Assembly: GCF_030936135.1 (NCBI RefSeq)
Contig: NC_082597.1
Coordinates: 42,415,095 to 42,479,094 of the forward strand
DNA from: Gavia stellata
Taxonomy: Eukaryota; Chordata; Aves; Gaviiformes; Gaviidae
Direction of reading: 5' to 3'
Length of the DNA stretch: 64,000 bases
The notes below the pieces were generated by a model, which saw nothing but the letters and a program-made list of their open reading frames with translations, was not told the DNA's origin and did not search any database. A program made the position numbers and the translations under genes. The first letter of the stretch is position 1. Each line of letters opens with the position of its first letter. This document shows positions 1-12,902 of the stretch, one piece after another.

Positions 1-1409
1 GTCTCTTGATATGAAAAGATCACTCAAACCAGAGCACTACAGAAGTTCTCTTCCACAGGTTTGCATTCTTACATTTCAGGCAGAGCATGCCTTTACAAAT
101 GCTTTGTAAGAGGTTCATTTATGACAATGTGTAAGAAAATGCAAAAAATAATGGGTTCCTGTTATCCCCTGGAGATTTTGCAGGTTCCTGCCAACTTGTA
201 TTGGATGCTTTAGAGAAGGTCAGGCTGCAGCATCAGCAGCTGGAGCAGACACCACCAACTTCAGAGGCTCTCCAGGGTGCTCCAGCTGTTCTATTCCCCA
301 GCAGTCATAGCCATCAGTTGGTGAATTAGGAAGTTTCCATAGTAGCAAGCTGGGATTATCACAAGTGTCACAGGTCCTGCCCCTCTCTGTACACAAATTG
401 TTCTTGGCATGATCCCTTGTGTTATGTACAGCTGCTTTGGTCCCAGAGCTGGCCAGAAGAAGTAACAGGTCTGAAGACTTGAAGATGGGGGGGAAATCAA
501 AACATAGGAATACTTTGATACAAGTCTGCTTTTCTGCTATTTCTTTCTCATTCTTCCATCTCTGTGCATCTCCCCTGGATACACAGGATAATATCTCTAT
601 CTCAGTATTTATTGCTCTCTCACCTCTTCCACAAAAAAAAAAAGTTTACCAAAAGCTCAAGTCCCAATTTACCCCTAGCCTCTGAAATGTAGGAAATGAC
701 TGCTTAGGGATTTAGTCTGTTCTTTTGATCCACTAACAGGATCTTTCCAGGACACATGCCAGCTCCTCTTTATCTGCATTCTCCTATTTGTGAGAGACCT
801 GCGACCTTGGATGCTATGGAACTGAGAGTACTTCTGTGAAAACTTCACCTTTTCCAAGTACTTTACCAACTCTGGATATCAAATAACATAACAAAGCACC
901 AAAAATAGCACATGTCCCAAATCAGAGCCAGTGTTTACTAAGGGCTGAACACAATTAAGCATTTTGGTGACCTCTGATAAATGACCATTTTCTTTTGATC
1001 CAGTACCCAGAAAATGGAATGCATAATGCTGTATCATAAGGGGAGCCCTTGCTGCTCAAAAGGTTATTTTGTCTGTATTTTATCTGTTTGGTTTTATCCC
1101 ACAGGAAAAGGTAGAAATACTAATGAATGTAGATTGTCAGCTGCAAGAAATCCAAGTTCTATTTTTGGACGAGCAGGTCAAAGCGCATCTCCAAAAGCTC
1201 AAAACATTGCAAGTTAGAAATTAATTTCTCACCAAAAGGGTACTTGGGAGCTCTCGATATATCTCTTTTCCAAAAAATAAATCCTTAGATGCCCAAAGGT
1301 CTAAGCATGCCCAGAAGCACCTCAGTGCTGAATGATTTTGTCTTTGAAACACTGAAAAAATTTATTTTTTCAGTGATCACTAAATATAAAGCTCATAAAC
1401 ATTAATAGC
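1..1409. other. Non-coding DNA, no gene seen
   Basis: The stretch is AT-rich with frequent stops in all frames. Open frames are all under about 90 codons and none resembles a known protein. There are short A and T runs but no recognisable repeat, RNA gene or promoter. It looks like intronic or intergenic vertebrate DNA. Confidence 0.6.
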
Positions 1410-1475
1410 AGCAGGCACTGAAGCCCAGGTCTCATCACTTCCAAATGAGTGCCCAAACCACAAGGATAAAGAACT
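1410..1475 (-). repeat. Degenerate tRNA-derived SINE-like remnant
   Basis: Read on the minus strand, this carries an A-box-like stretch (TGGTTTGGGCACTC) followed about 30 bases later by a B-box-like stretch (GGCTTCAGTGCC). That is the order and spacing of an internal RNA polymerase III promoter. On the plus strand it resembles, from memory, a common sauropsid motif of the form 'gaacccaggtctcccac ... gagtgccctaaccac', which is itself tRNA-derived. There is no intact cloverleaf and both boxes have decayed, so this is not a functional tRNA gene. The family is uncertain. Confidence 0.4.
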
Positions 1476-4400
1476 GTGTCCCTTGGATTTCATCTCCTGT
1501 GCATCCACACACGTGATGTACACTAATCCACCGTACATGTAACACCGCTGTTACAGAATACTTCTGGAAGGCAGTAAACATGAGATTAAATCCTAATGCA
1601 CAAAAAAACCTAATGGAAATTCAATCTCCCACTGTCATGCCTGACTTATTACCTCATAAAGAAGCATCACCAGTTTGGAGGAAAAAACCCTAGGAACCTG
1701 ATTTCGTGATGGCTTATGAATCTTGAGTGATGGCAAGTGTCAGAATAAAGGCCCTTATATTGTACTAATACTCACTTCTCTCCGCACATTTTCTCCTTTC
1801 CAGCTAATGCAGCTCTGCACTCCTGTGCTGGCTCCCCTGGGCTCCTCCCCAGCTTTGGGTGCGCTGCATGGGCCAGGCACCCCGATGCAGCGAGGACCAT
1901 GGATGCTGCTGCAGGGCTAAGTGCCTAAAATACAGATGATGCAACACAAAGTACTGCCAGCTCCATTCTGCTTAATGGAAGGAGCTCTCAGGCGCGGATC
2001 CCGGGTCCCCAGATATTTCAGCACCTTAACAATTCAAGCAGTACTTTGGAGCATTGGCACTAGTGCTGCAGTTGTAAAGGACTTTCTCCTCAGGGAAAGA
2101 GACAAGTTACCTCACATTTATCAGGGGTGCCACAGAAAAGGAGTGAGGGTACAATAAGCGTTAGTGGGAGCTTGTTACCGTAGAGTAAATGGTTTGTATC
2201 TCAAAGCCTTGATTTTAGGGTTTTCAATAGAGATCAAAAAGGTTTAGTCACAGAGTTATCTATTTTCCGTTTTTAGGGAAACTGAGCAAAGTGAGAACCT
2301 TCAGTGCTGCTACCCCTGCAGTCTAAGACTTCAATCTTAAAAATAAATGACTTTCCAAATTTATTATTGCATGGAGAGTTTTCACATTATTGGCTCCAGT
2401 GAATGTAGAGTTTCTTGGAAAGCTCGTTGAATTTTATCAGCTTTCATCACAAGAGAAAGCAAAGGAAATCCAGACTTTGAGACGATATTTTTATTTAATA
2501 TCACTATGGAATGACAAAATCCTGTTTTCTTTCCATGACTTGAATTTTCCATCACTTTTGTACTATATTCAGCTTTCTATTATTATTTATAATATGATTT
2601 TAGGGGAAAATATCTGAAAAAAAGCATATAAGATAAGAAAATTATTTAAACAGGTGTCTGCTTTTTCCTAAGTACATTTGTGTCTCTGAAGAGGTATAAA
2701 GAAGTACGCATATATCTGTTTTGTATATTTGTATGCAAAGTTGTACCGTTAAGGTTCAAGGAATAAATGCACACAATCACATTGAGTATTATGTATCAGT
2801 CAGTATTTAGGAGCAGAAGAAATGATGTTTGATCTTGGCAACATTCTCTGTCCATCCAGATAAGAATGATGGTTGTCTGCCAGGTTAAGCAAAGCAAACA
2901 CATGTTTCCTCAGACTATTTTGCTCTCCAGACTTCATTAAAATTGAGTTACTAAATATATCTGAGAACAGTGTCCCTTCTTCAGATCAGTGGAGAGTATG
3001 AGTATTGCCAGATACATGGCATGGAGACTCAGTTTTTCGCAAGTGCCCAGCTGAGCCCTGCCTTGCTGTCCCCACCACAGTGGGGGGTCCCAGCACACCA
3101 GTGAAGCTGCCAGCTTCTTCAGCATCCAGACCAGCTCTGGAGAGGGGTATAGGGCTGCCAAGTATTCGCACATGGGTCCTACCCAGCAGCCGAGCCAAAG
3201 GAAGGACTGAGCCTGTAATTCAAACAAACGCACAATCACAGCAAAGACCTCTCACTGGCAGCAAGCCCAATGCTGCTCACCCTGCAGCAAGAGGGATGTT
3301 TCCAGGACAGCTGCAATCCCAGCCTCAACCGGGTGAAGTGCGGCAACAGAGCACCACCTCTTGTGGGCTCTTGTGACACTCCAGGAGAGAAGGCAAGAAA
3401 GGAAAAGAAGAATGTTTGATTTTCCATTCTTTCATCTCAGATCTGCTTCTCATTTTTCCCTCTCTTCTTCTTACTTCCTAAATTAAACTTCTCTGATGTG
3501 CAAGGTGGGCAGCTTTTATTGCTACATCACGGAAAGGTTGGTGGTTCAGGTTTCTGAACAAAGTTTGTGTCTCTTTCTGAGAGGGGTATTACTAGCCCTT
3601 GTGATAACCAAGGGATAAATCTTCACAGGTAAAGGAATATAAAATATTTCCAATAGTGTGATCTTTTTTTTTACCTCACAAATTAATGAAACTAATGACT
3701 TGAAACAAAAAAATGAAGTCACTTAGCATTCATAGCCATACAGATGGAGCTGAATTATTACTTCTTTTAGTGCCTAGCTTTCATCTGTTACATCTGTTCC
3801 CATCTTTTCTGCAGAGGGTTATTAGAATCTATGTTATTACACTTAATTTTACTTTGTTTTCCCTCCAGTTCTTTATTGTTTGGAGCAAGTGAGCCTAAGA
3901 ACCATCAAAAGAGAAATAACCAAGAAGGTTTATCTTCGTCTGATAATCCTCTACTAGAATACATGAGTGCAGTTCTATGAAATTCAATTGAATTTTGCTA
4001 AACTTTGTGAATGGAAACTTCAGTGTTGCCTTTGGCCCTAAGTTCACAAAATATTCCAGTGTGCTGTCTGTCATGATCATCATGTTGTACATCACGTCAC
4101 CATGGGATCTCCCTTCTTCCACTCCTATTCTGTATACCATTGGGTTTTAGTTAATGATCATGCATTTAATAGCAAAGAGTTCAAATATATTCACACTCTC
4201 AAAGTTAGCTGAACCCAGTGATACTATAATGGCATTTTTAAGGAGTGAATTATGCTTTACGTTCTTCTGTTGTATTAATAAACTATGTTGTTCTGTGGTT
4301 GATATGAGATGATACACGGCCAGTAAGTGATCTAGCTAAACAAATCATATTATGCATTCTAAATTATTAAAAGGAAAATGTAGCTATTGACATCACTTAC

Positions 4401-6060
4401 AATGTTATCTGCTACTGTATTTCATTTCTATGAGAGGAAGATATTTTTATGCTCTACTGATGCAAGCTAGCATAGCTTTCCATTCCCCTAAAATGTAAAG
4501 AGGCTCCAAAATGTAACAATCAACCACTGTATGTGGATAAGTATTAAAACAATGAGTGTTTTTGATCTCCCCACTTGTACAGGATGTCATTTCCAACCAG
4601 CAATGAAGTCAAAGATAAAACGCTTAAGCTAAGCTTATGTTAACAAGGTCAACTTTGAGGTAGGACACTGTAAAGGTACAGATTTACTGTTAGCCTCTGT
4701 ATACAGCATTGCAAAGAGCAAGCACTGGAAGGCAATACTGTGGATGTTCTAGCTCCTGAAACCCAAATGAGAAAACCAGGCCCCTACTGCATGTACAAAT
4801 GTACTGACAGCAATAATTATTCTATAGTTCTGCGCCAGTTTAGGTGTCCTTCCAAAATTTGTTGCAGGCCATTTATGCAAAACTAAGAAACATAAAATAC
4901 TGTCAGGCACAACTAAGAGGATAACACCTGTGAGCTGAATCCAAACAAGGGACCTTGGCTGTCGAACCTCAGACACCTAAACACAGAACTCACATATTTA
5001 TAGCACCCCTGCCAGCTTCTGACAAGCCAGAAGCACGTGTGTTCACCAGGGAGTTTTTAAGGAAAACACCGGTTACTTGGTATTGCTAAATGTCTTAATG
5101 TTCCTCCCAGTCAGCTTTAGGAAGAAAAACTAATTCCTTGTTAATTTTTTAAAACAGGGGACTTCAATTTGCCTTTAACTCCAGCAAAGAGTTCAGCACC
5201 ATTAGTCCCAAAGGAATGGAGAAGATGAGATAATTTTCTGCAAGTGCTTGTGACTCGGAAGGCTAAAGACCAGGGAAAGCATTCAAATGCTCTGATGTCT
5301 CCATAGCATTTCCCAATTGCCTTCTCCAGCAGCTGGATTTTGTGAATCCCAGTTCATGGACCCTTACATTTGGATTTCTAAGCGTTGTATTGTGAGACCT
5401 GCTAGGTGGCTATAAAGCTAAAAGATGCTGTGGTATGACACATTGCAACACCCAGGTCCTCTCTATGGATCCTCTGCAACTTGTCTCGCAGCCTTCAAGT
5501 GGTTCAACGGCTCTACCTGTGCAAAACAAAACTCCCAGTGCAGGAATGTCTTTCTCTCCATGCTTGCTGGCAGAGTCCCTTCCATCAGCCTCTGTTCTCT
5601 GTGTTGAGCTGCTCCTGTCTTCTCTGTGTGTCCGGGCACTGCCTCCACACAACTAGGCTTATTAGCAACCTTAAGATGTGCTTATTGTGAAGCAGTCATG
5701 TATGTCATTGTCAGTTAGTTAGTTCAGCTTAGGAGTCCATCTGACTGGAGAATCACAGCAGGGTTGAGAAGGCCATAATATGTCTTGTTAAAATATGGGG
5801 AATTTTCTTATTGATGGAGATATAATAATGAATGTGGGAATTATTCCTAATTTCTCCTTTTATTTTTGTGAACTAATTTGTGCTGACTGATCCAATATGG
5901 ACTTGGTAAGAAGTTTCCTCTCAGCTTGTTCTTGGAAGTAGCCATCATCAGGGGAACAATGCTAGGGCTGTAAGAGCACAAGTAGAACCTCCTCAGCTGC
6001 TATGATGTGCCTTCCATAACGAACCAAAACATATAAAGGTTGTTTCCCAAAAAGGAATTC
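1476..6060. other. Non-coding DNA, no gene seen
   Basis: This is AT-rich sequence with no long frame apart from a plus-strand frame of 123 codons at 3005-3376. That frame lies in a locally GC-richer patch, is matched by overlapping minus-strand frames, and shows no domain, signal peptide or family resemblance. I treat it as chance. No repeat family or structural element stands out. Confidence 0.55.
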
Positions 6061-6600
6061 AGCTGTCACAGAAGAGTAGGGAAGGTACAAGAGAAATTTA
6101 AAAGTGCATCATGAGAACTAAGGAAAGAAAACTGAGGCAGGACTGTATTCAGAATACTTTTAAGCATTCAAGGACAAGACAAGAGCAGAGCCTAAATAGA
6201 TCTTTGGATCTGGGCCCTAGAGTACTGAAAACAAAGGTGAGGAAGGAGATAGGATTGTAAATGGGCAAGATGAATAAAGAAGCCTTATTTTGATGTAGAA
6301 TATGCAAGAGCATGCTTGCAGGCAGTGGGACAGGAGTCAGCAGAGTTGAAGGTGAGGCTGAGATAATGAGAACAGAAATAAAGGAGGAAAGGAAGCTTGA
6401 GATCGCAGGGACTGAAGGAGTGAGAGGCAGATAATAGTCCTCAGACCTCAGAACTGGAGACAGGCTGTGACAGGGAAGGGGAAATTAATGGTGGGGCAGC
6501 AAAAGGATGGGGAGAGACAGAAACTCTAGTTGGACTCATTTTTGTAAGAGATGGTGAAAAAGTTTGAGGGGGAGGCAATACAATTCCCAGTGATCGGAAT
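6061..6600 (+). other. Purine-skewed segment
   Basis: On the plus strand this block is strongly enriched in A and G. A hand count over 6061-6540 gives 150 pyrimidines in 480 bases, so about 69% purine, and one 60-base line (6361-6420) reaches 80%. The composition is irregular rather than a simple repeat. No ORF or known repeat family is recognised. It could be an old strand-asymmetric transcribed sequence, an ancient repeat, or a neutral compositional quirk. Confidence 0.6.
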
Positions 6601-9600
6601 ATTGTCAGTGAAAACAATAGGGAGTGACTCTTGTCAGACAAGAGATTTTCTCATAACTTACAGTATCAAAATATAATCTCTATCATCATCATTAGAAATA
6701 ACAGTGGAAAACAATTCATCTCTGAATATCTGACAATCAGATCCATTCTTCAAGAACGTGTGCCCAAAGACACTTACCTACACAATGAAGTGCAAAGTTT
6801 TCCTGCCATTTGGAAAGAATTAAATGACCTGAAATAGGACAATTACTACTTGAATGCCAACACTTGCAGGTTTTTTTACAATAATGCTACTTTTCCAATT
6901 GTTACACATTTCTATGTCATTTCAGCATCAGATTTAGTTCCATGAAGGGGAAGAGGCAGCTGCAATCAGAAAAGGAGAAAGGATCATACAGAAAGTATCC
7001 ATCATTATGGCCTGCCCATCAGACTGGATTGTGGTAAAAGGAGGAGCAGAAGAAAGACTAATTTTTTTTTTTTCTCTCCATAAGTAAAAACTATGCCTGA
7101 AAGTCCATTAAATAAAACTACTTTTGAAAAGCCTTACAGAAAAATAGGTTGAAGGTATTCATAGTCAAATTCCAAATCAAAAATTTTTAAAAGAACTAGT
7201 ATTTATTTGGGAAAAGGGTAAATTTTCTCTTAAAGAAGAAGGTGGATTTTCAGGCAGCACTGTGTAATCACTTTTGGGGAGGAAGAGGGGAAAAAACAGA
7301 TGCCTTTCTGGAGTTATCACATCCGAAATCACCGATTCCTGTCTAATGCCCTATGGTCCCAGGTCAAGGCTATGGCCTCAAAGGAGGATGTGCTGCAAAG
7401 GATTTCATGGGACTTCACTGAGTCACCCACACACTGGAGTATTGAGAAGCAGCCTGGGAAAGGCTGGGGTGACAGAGCTGACCAAGCAACAGCCTTTCCA
7501 CTGCAGATGGAGCCTCGTTCCCATTGCTCCTTGCCTCCTGCTCCTGGGGCTTCTTCCCCAGCAAAACAAAATTCCTGAAACACAGAAACCTCCTTCAAGT
7601 CTTTTCAGTGCTCTGCAGGACCTCAGCTTCCTGGGCATGGACATACTGTCTTCCAGGCTAAATTGTCACATGTGAAGCTGCATTATTTTCTGAGTAATCC
7701 TCCTCTGCTTTGAAGCACGTCTAGGGGTGGAGAAATGCCTCTGACTACGGTGAAACACCAGCAAGCTGGACTAACTTTGCTGTAGACATTTTATTGGTGG
7801 GAACAGCAAACAATACAAGCCTATTCATAGGTCCAACTGTGTTTCAGTGGAATTTCAGAAATAAGGAGATGCAGCTGTGCGGGCAGCTTACTGCATATAC
7901 CCCTTTCCTACATTTCAAGGGAGAGGCTTCAGCCTGCCTCAGATTTCAGGACAGTAGCAAAGCCATTACTGTTCATTTCCATGAAGGAAGGAAGACCCAC
8001 ACAGGCCTGCAAGATCTACCTGATATTTACATGCAGAGGTTTCAGAAGACAGCCTCTCTTATCACACATCAAGGTTTATTTCTCATTCAGAAATTGATAC
8101 AGGCAGGTGTCTGCAATTACAGGACACCATGAGAAAACGATTGTGCTTAGGTATGATTCAAGCAGGAATCTCTTTTAGATCAGAGGTAAGCTGAACACAT
8201 GTATTCCCACCCACTGAAAATAGGAAGCCCAAGGGCTTCTTTATGTCTTTGGAATTACATGCTGCACAAAAGCGGTCTCCACGCAAAGTAAGACATTTCT
8301 TGCTATCACCATCCCAGTAAGTTTTCTCAGGCTCAAGATTTTCTCACCAAAATTTATGCAAGCTGTAATCGTTTGCTATTGCTATAGCCTTTCTATCTGT
8401 TCCTCTCCTATCTACTCCCTACTCTCTTACTTCCAGATCTTTCTTCTCTCTAATTGTCTCATGAAACACTTCTAAAGGTTGCCCCTCCCTTACTGTCACC
8501 AAGCCATGTTACGCCACCCAGTGTTGTTTTTCTGCAGGAAATTCCCCCAAAAGCACCTCAGGGCTGACTATAAAGGACTCTTGGTCATATTAAGATGTTA
8601 GTAGATGACTGGGTGGTTTTAATAGTCCCATAACCTACTTGTCTGCATTTAGTCTAAATACCTCATTACAAACCCAGGAGCGTATGAGCATGTCTGTCCC
8701 AAGCAACTCACTGTGTCATGGAGTCATACCATCCTTACCAAGACGAAGCTGATTTGATAAATGCATTCCTAACAGGGCAGCTCCATTCAGGGGAATGACC
8801 TCAGGCCCTGGGGACAGACAGTATCATCCCCTGAGCATGGCACTGCACCAGGGCAGGGCTCGGGGCAGCAGTGCAGTCTCCTGCCCGAGACGCCCCTCCT
8901 AATGCTCGCTTGGGGCTGACTACCCAGTGCTGCCTCACACCGGGCAGGCTTCCCAAATCATCACTCAAATGCAGTGGCACTCAGGCTTGTAATTCACTCA
9001 GGCACTTCAGAAAACCTAATGTCCTCTTCTTTGCCCATCAATATTCACATTGTGATGTTTGTAAATGCTTTTGAAAACATTCAGTTCTCTTTTCTTTGTA
9101 TCTGATGTCTTTAAGGACAGCAATTTTTCCACTGACTTTAGGTACGAACTTCACTTCCTTTAAACACAGAAAATTACACCAATACGAAAAAAAGGGGTCT
9201 CTCTTCTCCTCACCCCACTTGCCCCAGGAATTGCCTGCTCCCAGGCATGGAAGCATTTAAACTTCTCAGTTAAATGGATGCCAATTTTTTTTTCCTTAAC
9301 ATGAAAAAACAAATATTTTTTGTCCTTTCTTCCCTCATGAAATATTAACTGTGCTTCTCTGCCCTTTTACCAAAAAGGATAAATAATAATCATTAAAAAA
9401 AACAGCAGACACTTTACATGGAAGATTTGAACACAAACTGCTAAAGTTTGGTGAAATTGTAAACCATCAAAAAGAACATTAGCAACTTAAAGCATAGATT
9501 AAATTTTGCCAAATCCAGAGTCATGGCCCCAAAAGGGAGCATGACAGCTAAATGAGCTTCCAGATGCTAAACAGAAATATAACTCTTGGAGGTCACAAGC

Positions 9601-9769
9601 CTGATGAAAGCAAGGCTTATACGTAGAAGATCCATCTTACTCCCAGGAAAGATGGGGAACTATGTTAAAAAGCAGAGTTCCCTTGGCTGTGAAAATAATA
9701 TGGAATGAGAGAAAAAAAAACATGCAAGGAATGTAGCGGTTTTGACATAAACCAGGGATTAAAACACTC
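6601..9769. other. Non-coding DNA, no gene seen
   Basis: This is unremarkable sequence. It includes a run of 12 T at 7062-7073 and a pyrimidine-rich patch near 8385-8465. Overlapping plus and minus frames near 7270-7680 (up to 133 codons) reflect a local GC-richer patch and resemble nothing known. No RNA gene or intact mobile element is visible. Confidence 0.55.
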
Positions 9770-9835
9770 GAGGTGAAATCCTGGGTCCTGTCAGGTTGGA
9801 TGTTGACTTCAGTGACTTGAGGCTTCATTCTGCAT
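9770..9835. repeat. Ancient sauropsid repeat fragment (candidate)
   Basis: The segment reads 'ggtgaaatcctgggtcc' and later 'ttgacttcagtgactt'. From memory these phrases recur across bird, turtle and crocodile genomes in an old repeat family. The match is short and diverged and no family name can be assigned. Confidence 0.35.
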
Positions 9836-11009
9836 TTGTACCACAAGGTAGGGAAAAAAAGCATCTGCTTGATTCCTTGAACTGTTCGCTTTCAAGCTGT
9901 GTTTTGTTTGCTTCTGCTTTGATCTTTGCATCAATTGCATGTTCAATGGAAGCTGCTTCTCTTTTCTTTCATTTCATAATCAGCGGTACCCAGCCGCTGC
10001 GGTGCTCAGCAGAGAGGGAGAGAGCAAGGCCAGCAGCTGGGCGCCTGCCCCATCTGGGCTCTGTGGAGAGCTCAGAAAAGCTTTTGAGGCTGCCATAGCC
10101 ATGTGGAGTAAAGATAAATGTTAGGCAACTCTTATCGTAGAGAAAGAGGCTTGAGGAGATTATGGAGAACAAACAACATAACACAGCGCTACTTCAAAAA
10201 TTATAAACTGAAATTGCAGCTCCCAGGGCAGCGCCTGTGCAAGAAAGCCTCTTTTGTTCCAGGGTGTGCAGGCAGCACGGGAGCTGTGCTATCGCCTCGT
10301 ACCACCTTGGACGAAAGAAATGCAAGGCTGTGAGTCCCAGCCACCCTTACACGGAGCCACGGGGTACCTGGGGGCTCCCTGGGAGGGAGGGCATTATACC
10401 CAGAAGGTGCACAGAGACACATGCCGGCTCTTCCCAGGTCTGGCAACATGCAAGATGCAGGCAGCATCCACAGCCAGGGTAGTGGTGAAGGGCTGTGCCT
10501 CCCCGGCCCCTGGCAGCAGGTTGGGGTGAGGTGCTGGTGCCCACGCACAGGTGGATGGTGCCATTGGAGGGTAAGCATCAGGAACGGGATAGGGAGAAGA
10601 GAAACACGTGCCTTGCATTTGTAAGAGCAAGACTGGGAGGAAGCTGAAAAGGGTTATACCAAGCTTACACATCAGGAAAAGCCTTTAGCCAATAATGGTG
10701 ATTGGTGCAATGATTTTTCTAGGAGAGCAATTGCAGCCCACTAGCTAGAGACCATTCAGAAGTGGCACGGGGCCACTTTCATATGGTTTAAGGTAATGGG
10801 CAAGATGGCTCAGGAAGGGTTTGTGCTTACATGAGCGGCGGCCTGGGTGAACTCTGGCCTCTGAAAGTCACTGAGAGTTTGTTACGTGCTTCTATAGATA
10901 GCAGTACTACCACAGTAACCTTTATTAATAACTTTGGCTAAAATGTCCCAATCCCTATTTAGTCTTTACATGATGATGAGCCTAAATAGGCAATCTGGTA
11001 TTTACCCAA
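9836..11009. other. GC-richer non-coding stretch, no gene seen
   Basis: From about 9990 to 10580 the sequence is GC-richer, so several overlapping open frames occur on both strands, the longest being 125 codons on the minus strand (10201-10578). They conflict with each other and show no domain, membrane segment or family resemblance. None has a recognisable exon structure. The remainder is AT-rich and featureless. Confidence 0.5.
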
Positions 11010-11141
11010 AGCTCCCAGTGATTTCCGTGGCAGCTGGGATTGCTCAGCAGCTCTGAAAATCAGGCTAGTTATATTTAGCTATTTAAATATGGAGTTAGGA
11101 ACCTAATTTTAGATGCTCAAATTTGAAAATTTTGGCCCTAA
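11010..11141 (+). repeat. Ancient amniote repeat fragment
   Basis: The order of phrases 'gctcccagtgatttcc', 'gctcagcagctctgaaaatc', 'agttaggaacctaatttt' and 'tttgaaaattttggccc' matches, from memory, a repeat abundant in turtle, crocodile and bird genomes. In its consensus the same words read as 'cagcacctctgaaaatcaggcc' and 'ttaggcgcctaactttaggc'. It is diverged but collinear over about 130 bases. I cannot name the family. There is no coding capacity. Confidence 0.5.
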
Positions 11142-12885
11142 TATTCTATATCAATTCTTTTTCTTCCACTTTCAGCAAAATTTAGAGGAAAATAAGAATA
11201 TTATTAATAAATGGTGAAATTATATTTTTATTCTCAAAATATTGCATTCAAATATCTCTTTGATGACTTTTTACAATAGCTGTCGCTTCCAGACCAGCGC
11301 ATTCCGGTTAACTTTAACCGTATACAGCTGGTTATATTAAGGAAAAAAAAAGTCAGTATGCAAAGGTTTTATTTCACCAGGTTTAATTTCAGAAAGTTTT
11401 ATTTTATTTTCTGGAGAGTAAAAGTTTGACCAGGGCTCCAGGCAGTTCAAGCATATCGATTAGCTTTGAAAAAGGAAATGTATCATTATGAGTTTTTTTT
11501 CCCAGAAGTTATGAGACCAATCATAGTGTGATGCATGTTCTTAGTCTAAATATCCTTTTATTTTTTTCCTCTGGTAACTTAATTGTATTATACTTCGGAG
11601 GATATTTTTAATACAATAATCCAACTGAATTGTTGAGGTCCACTTCACCCCCTGCAGCCTCACAGAGATTTCACAGAGACCCTGAAAGACTAATACCCTT
11701 CATTAAATGAATCAGCTGTGCTGCAATGCAATTTTCATTCGATTCTCCTGTGCTTCACATACAGAGGATAAAAATCCATGCTTTTTCTTGATTTTTTCTT
11801 AATAAATGAATACAAATTATGGCGACTTCCTAAAAAGTGGTCCCAGTGAAGAAGCACCTTATTTATGTGTCTGGAACACCTCCCCTGACCAAACAGACAC
11901 ATGACTCCCTCAAAAACCTCAGAGCTGTTGTGGCTTTTGGGAGCGAGCTGTGACAGAGTAAAAACACTTCACCATCTCTGAGTCCTCTGCCAGAGGTTCC
12001 ACTGCGCCAGCTGACGGGACTGTGTACATGGGGCTCCTGGACCTGCTGGACCCACAGCCTTAGTGACTCTGCATGGACCCTGTCTCTTTTATTGATCGTG
12101 TGCATGAACCGCTTTTGCTTTAGTTACTGTGCACAGGAATCGTATCTGCTTTAGTGAGAAGTCAGGCAGCTAAGCTTAAGCTTATCATCATGTGCAGTCA
12201 AACCCAGGCTGCCCGAGGGCCAAAGGGGAGAGGGGTGCCCATTGCTATTCTCTCTGCTCTACTCTGCTGGGGGAAGCTGGGCTGGGTGACCTCCAACATT
12301 AGAGGGTAAGAAGCAGCCCCTAGGCAGTAAGGTTTTAAACCACCACAGCTGCTTGGTGTGTAAACATATTGTATTGATGCCTTTAATAAAGGAACAACCA
12401 CCACCAAAAGATCAATCAGAAGTCTTATACCTTTTTCCTTTGGTCTTTCTCCCTCTTTCAAATTTGCTATTCCCCCTACAGGGACTGTTGCTTCTTTTTT
12501 TTTCCTTTCCTGTTTTTCTCCCATGATGTCTGATCAATCAGCAATTTTTTCCCTCTAGATCCTTCACCTTCTTCCTCTATCTCAAACAGATTTCCATTTC
12601 TACATATAAGACTGATCCCCACTTCATCATCCCTCTTATTCGTCTAAGATTACTGTAGGGGTTCTTTATGCAATGACCCTCCCTGCCTGACTTTCTTTAA
12701 AAGTTATAAATTTGCAGGCAGAGACTACCCTGGCTGAAAACCCCTGGGTATCTTTGTAAACTGAATGCTGATCAGAGCCTTTCATGGAGCCCTGGATATA
12801 TGCTCAATCACGCAGTAACACTAGTGTAAGCAGTGCAGGTATCCAGAAGGGGAGAGCGGCACATGGCCTGGGATGAGCTGGGAAT
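11142..12885. other. Non-coding DNA with pyrimidine-rich patch
   Basis: This is AT-rich sequence without a gene. A perfect 14-bp palindrome built on two AAGCTT hexamers lies at 12171-12184. A strongly pyrimidine-rich patch follows at about 12425-12605, with a run of T at 12496-12505. The 108-codon minus frame at 12198-12524 looks like chance; its lysine-rich part is simply that patch read in reverse. Confidence 0.5.
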
Positions 12886-12902
12886 TGAGGGAGGGAGGGA
12901 GG
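12886..12902 (+). repeat. Short GGGA tract
   Basis: Three GGG runs separated by single A residues are followed by GG, giving a (GGGA)-type tetranucleotide tract. It has only three full G3 runs, so it falls just short of the usual four-run G-quadruplex pattern. Confidence 0.7.

Noticed and set aside
12171..12184. 14-bp palindrome TAAGCTTAAGCTTA
   Set aside because: It is too short and of low complexity to carry meaning on its own; it is noted only within the surrounding interval.
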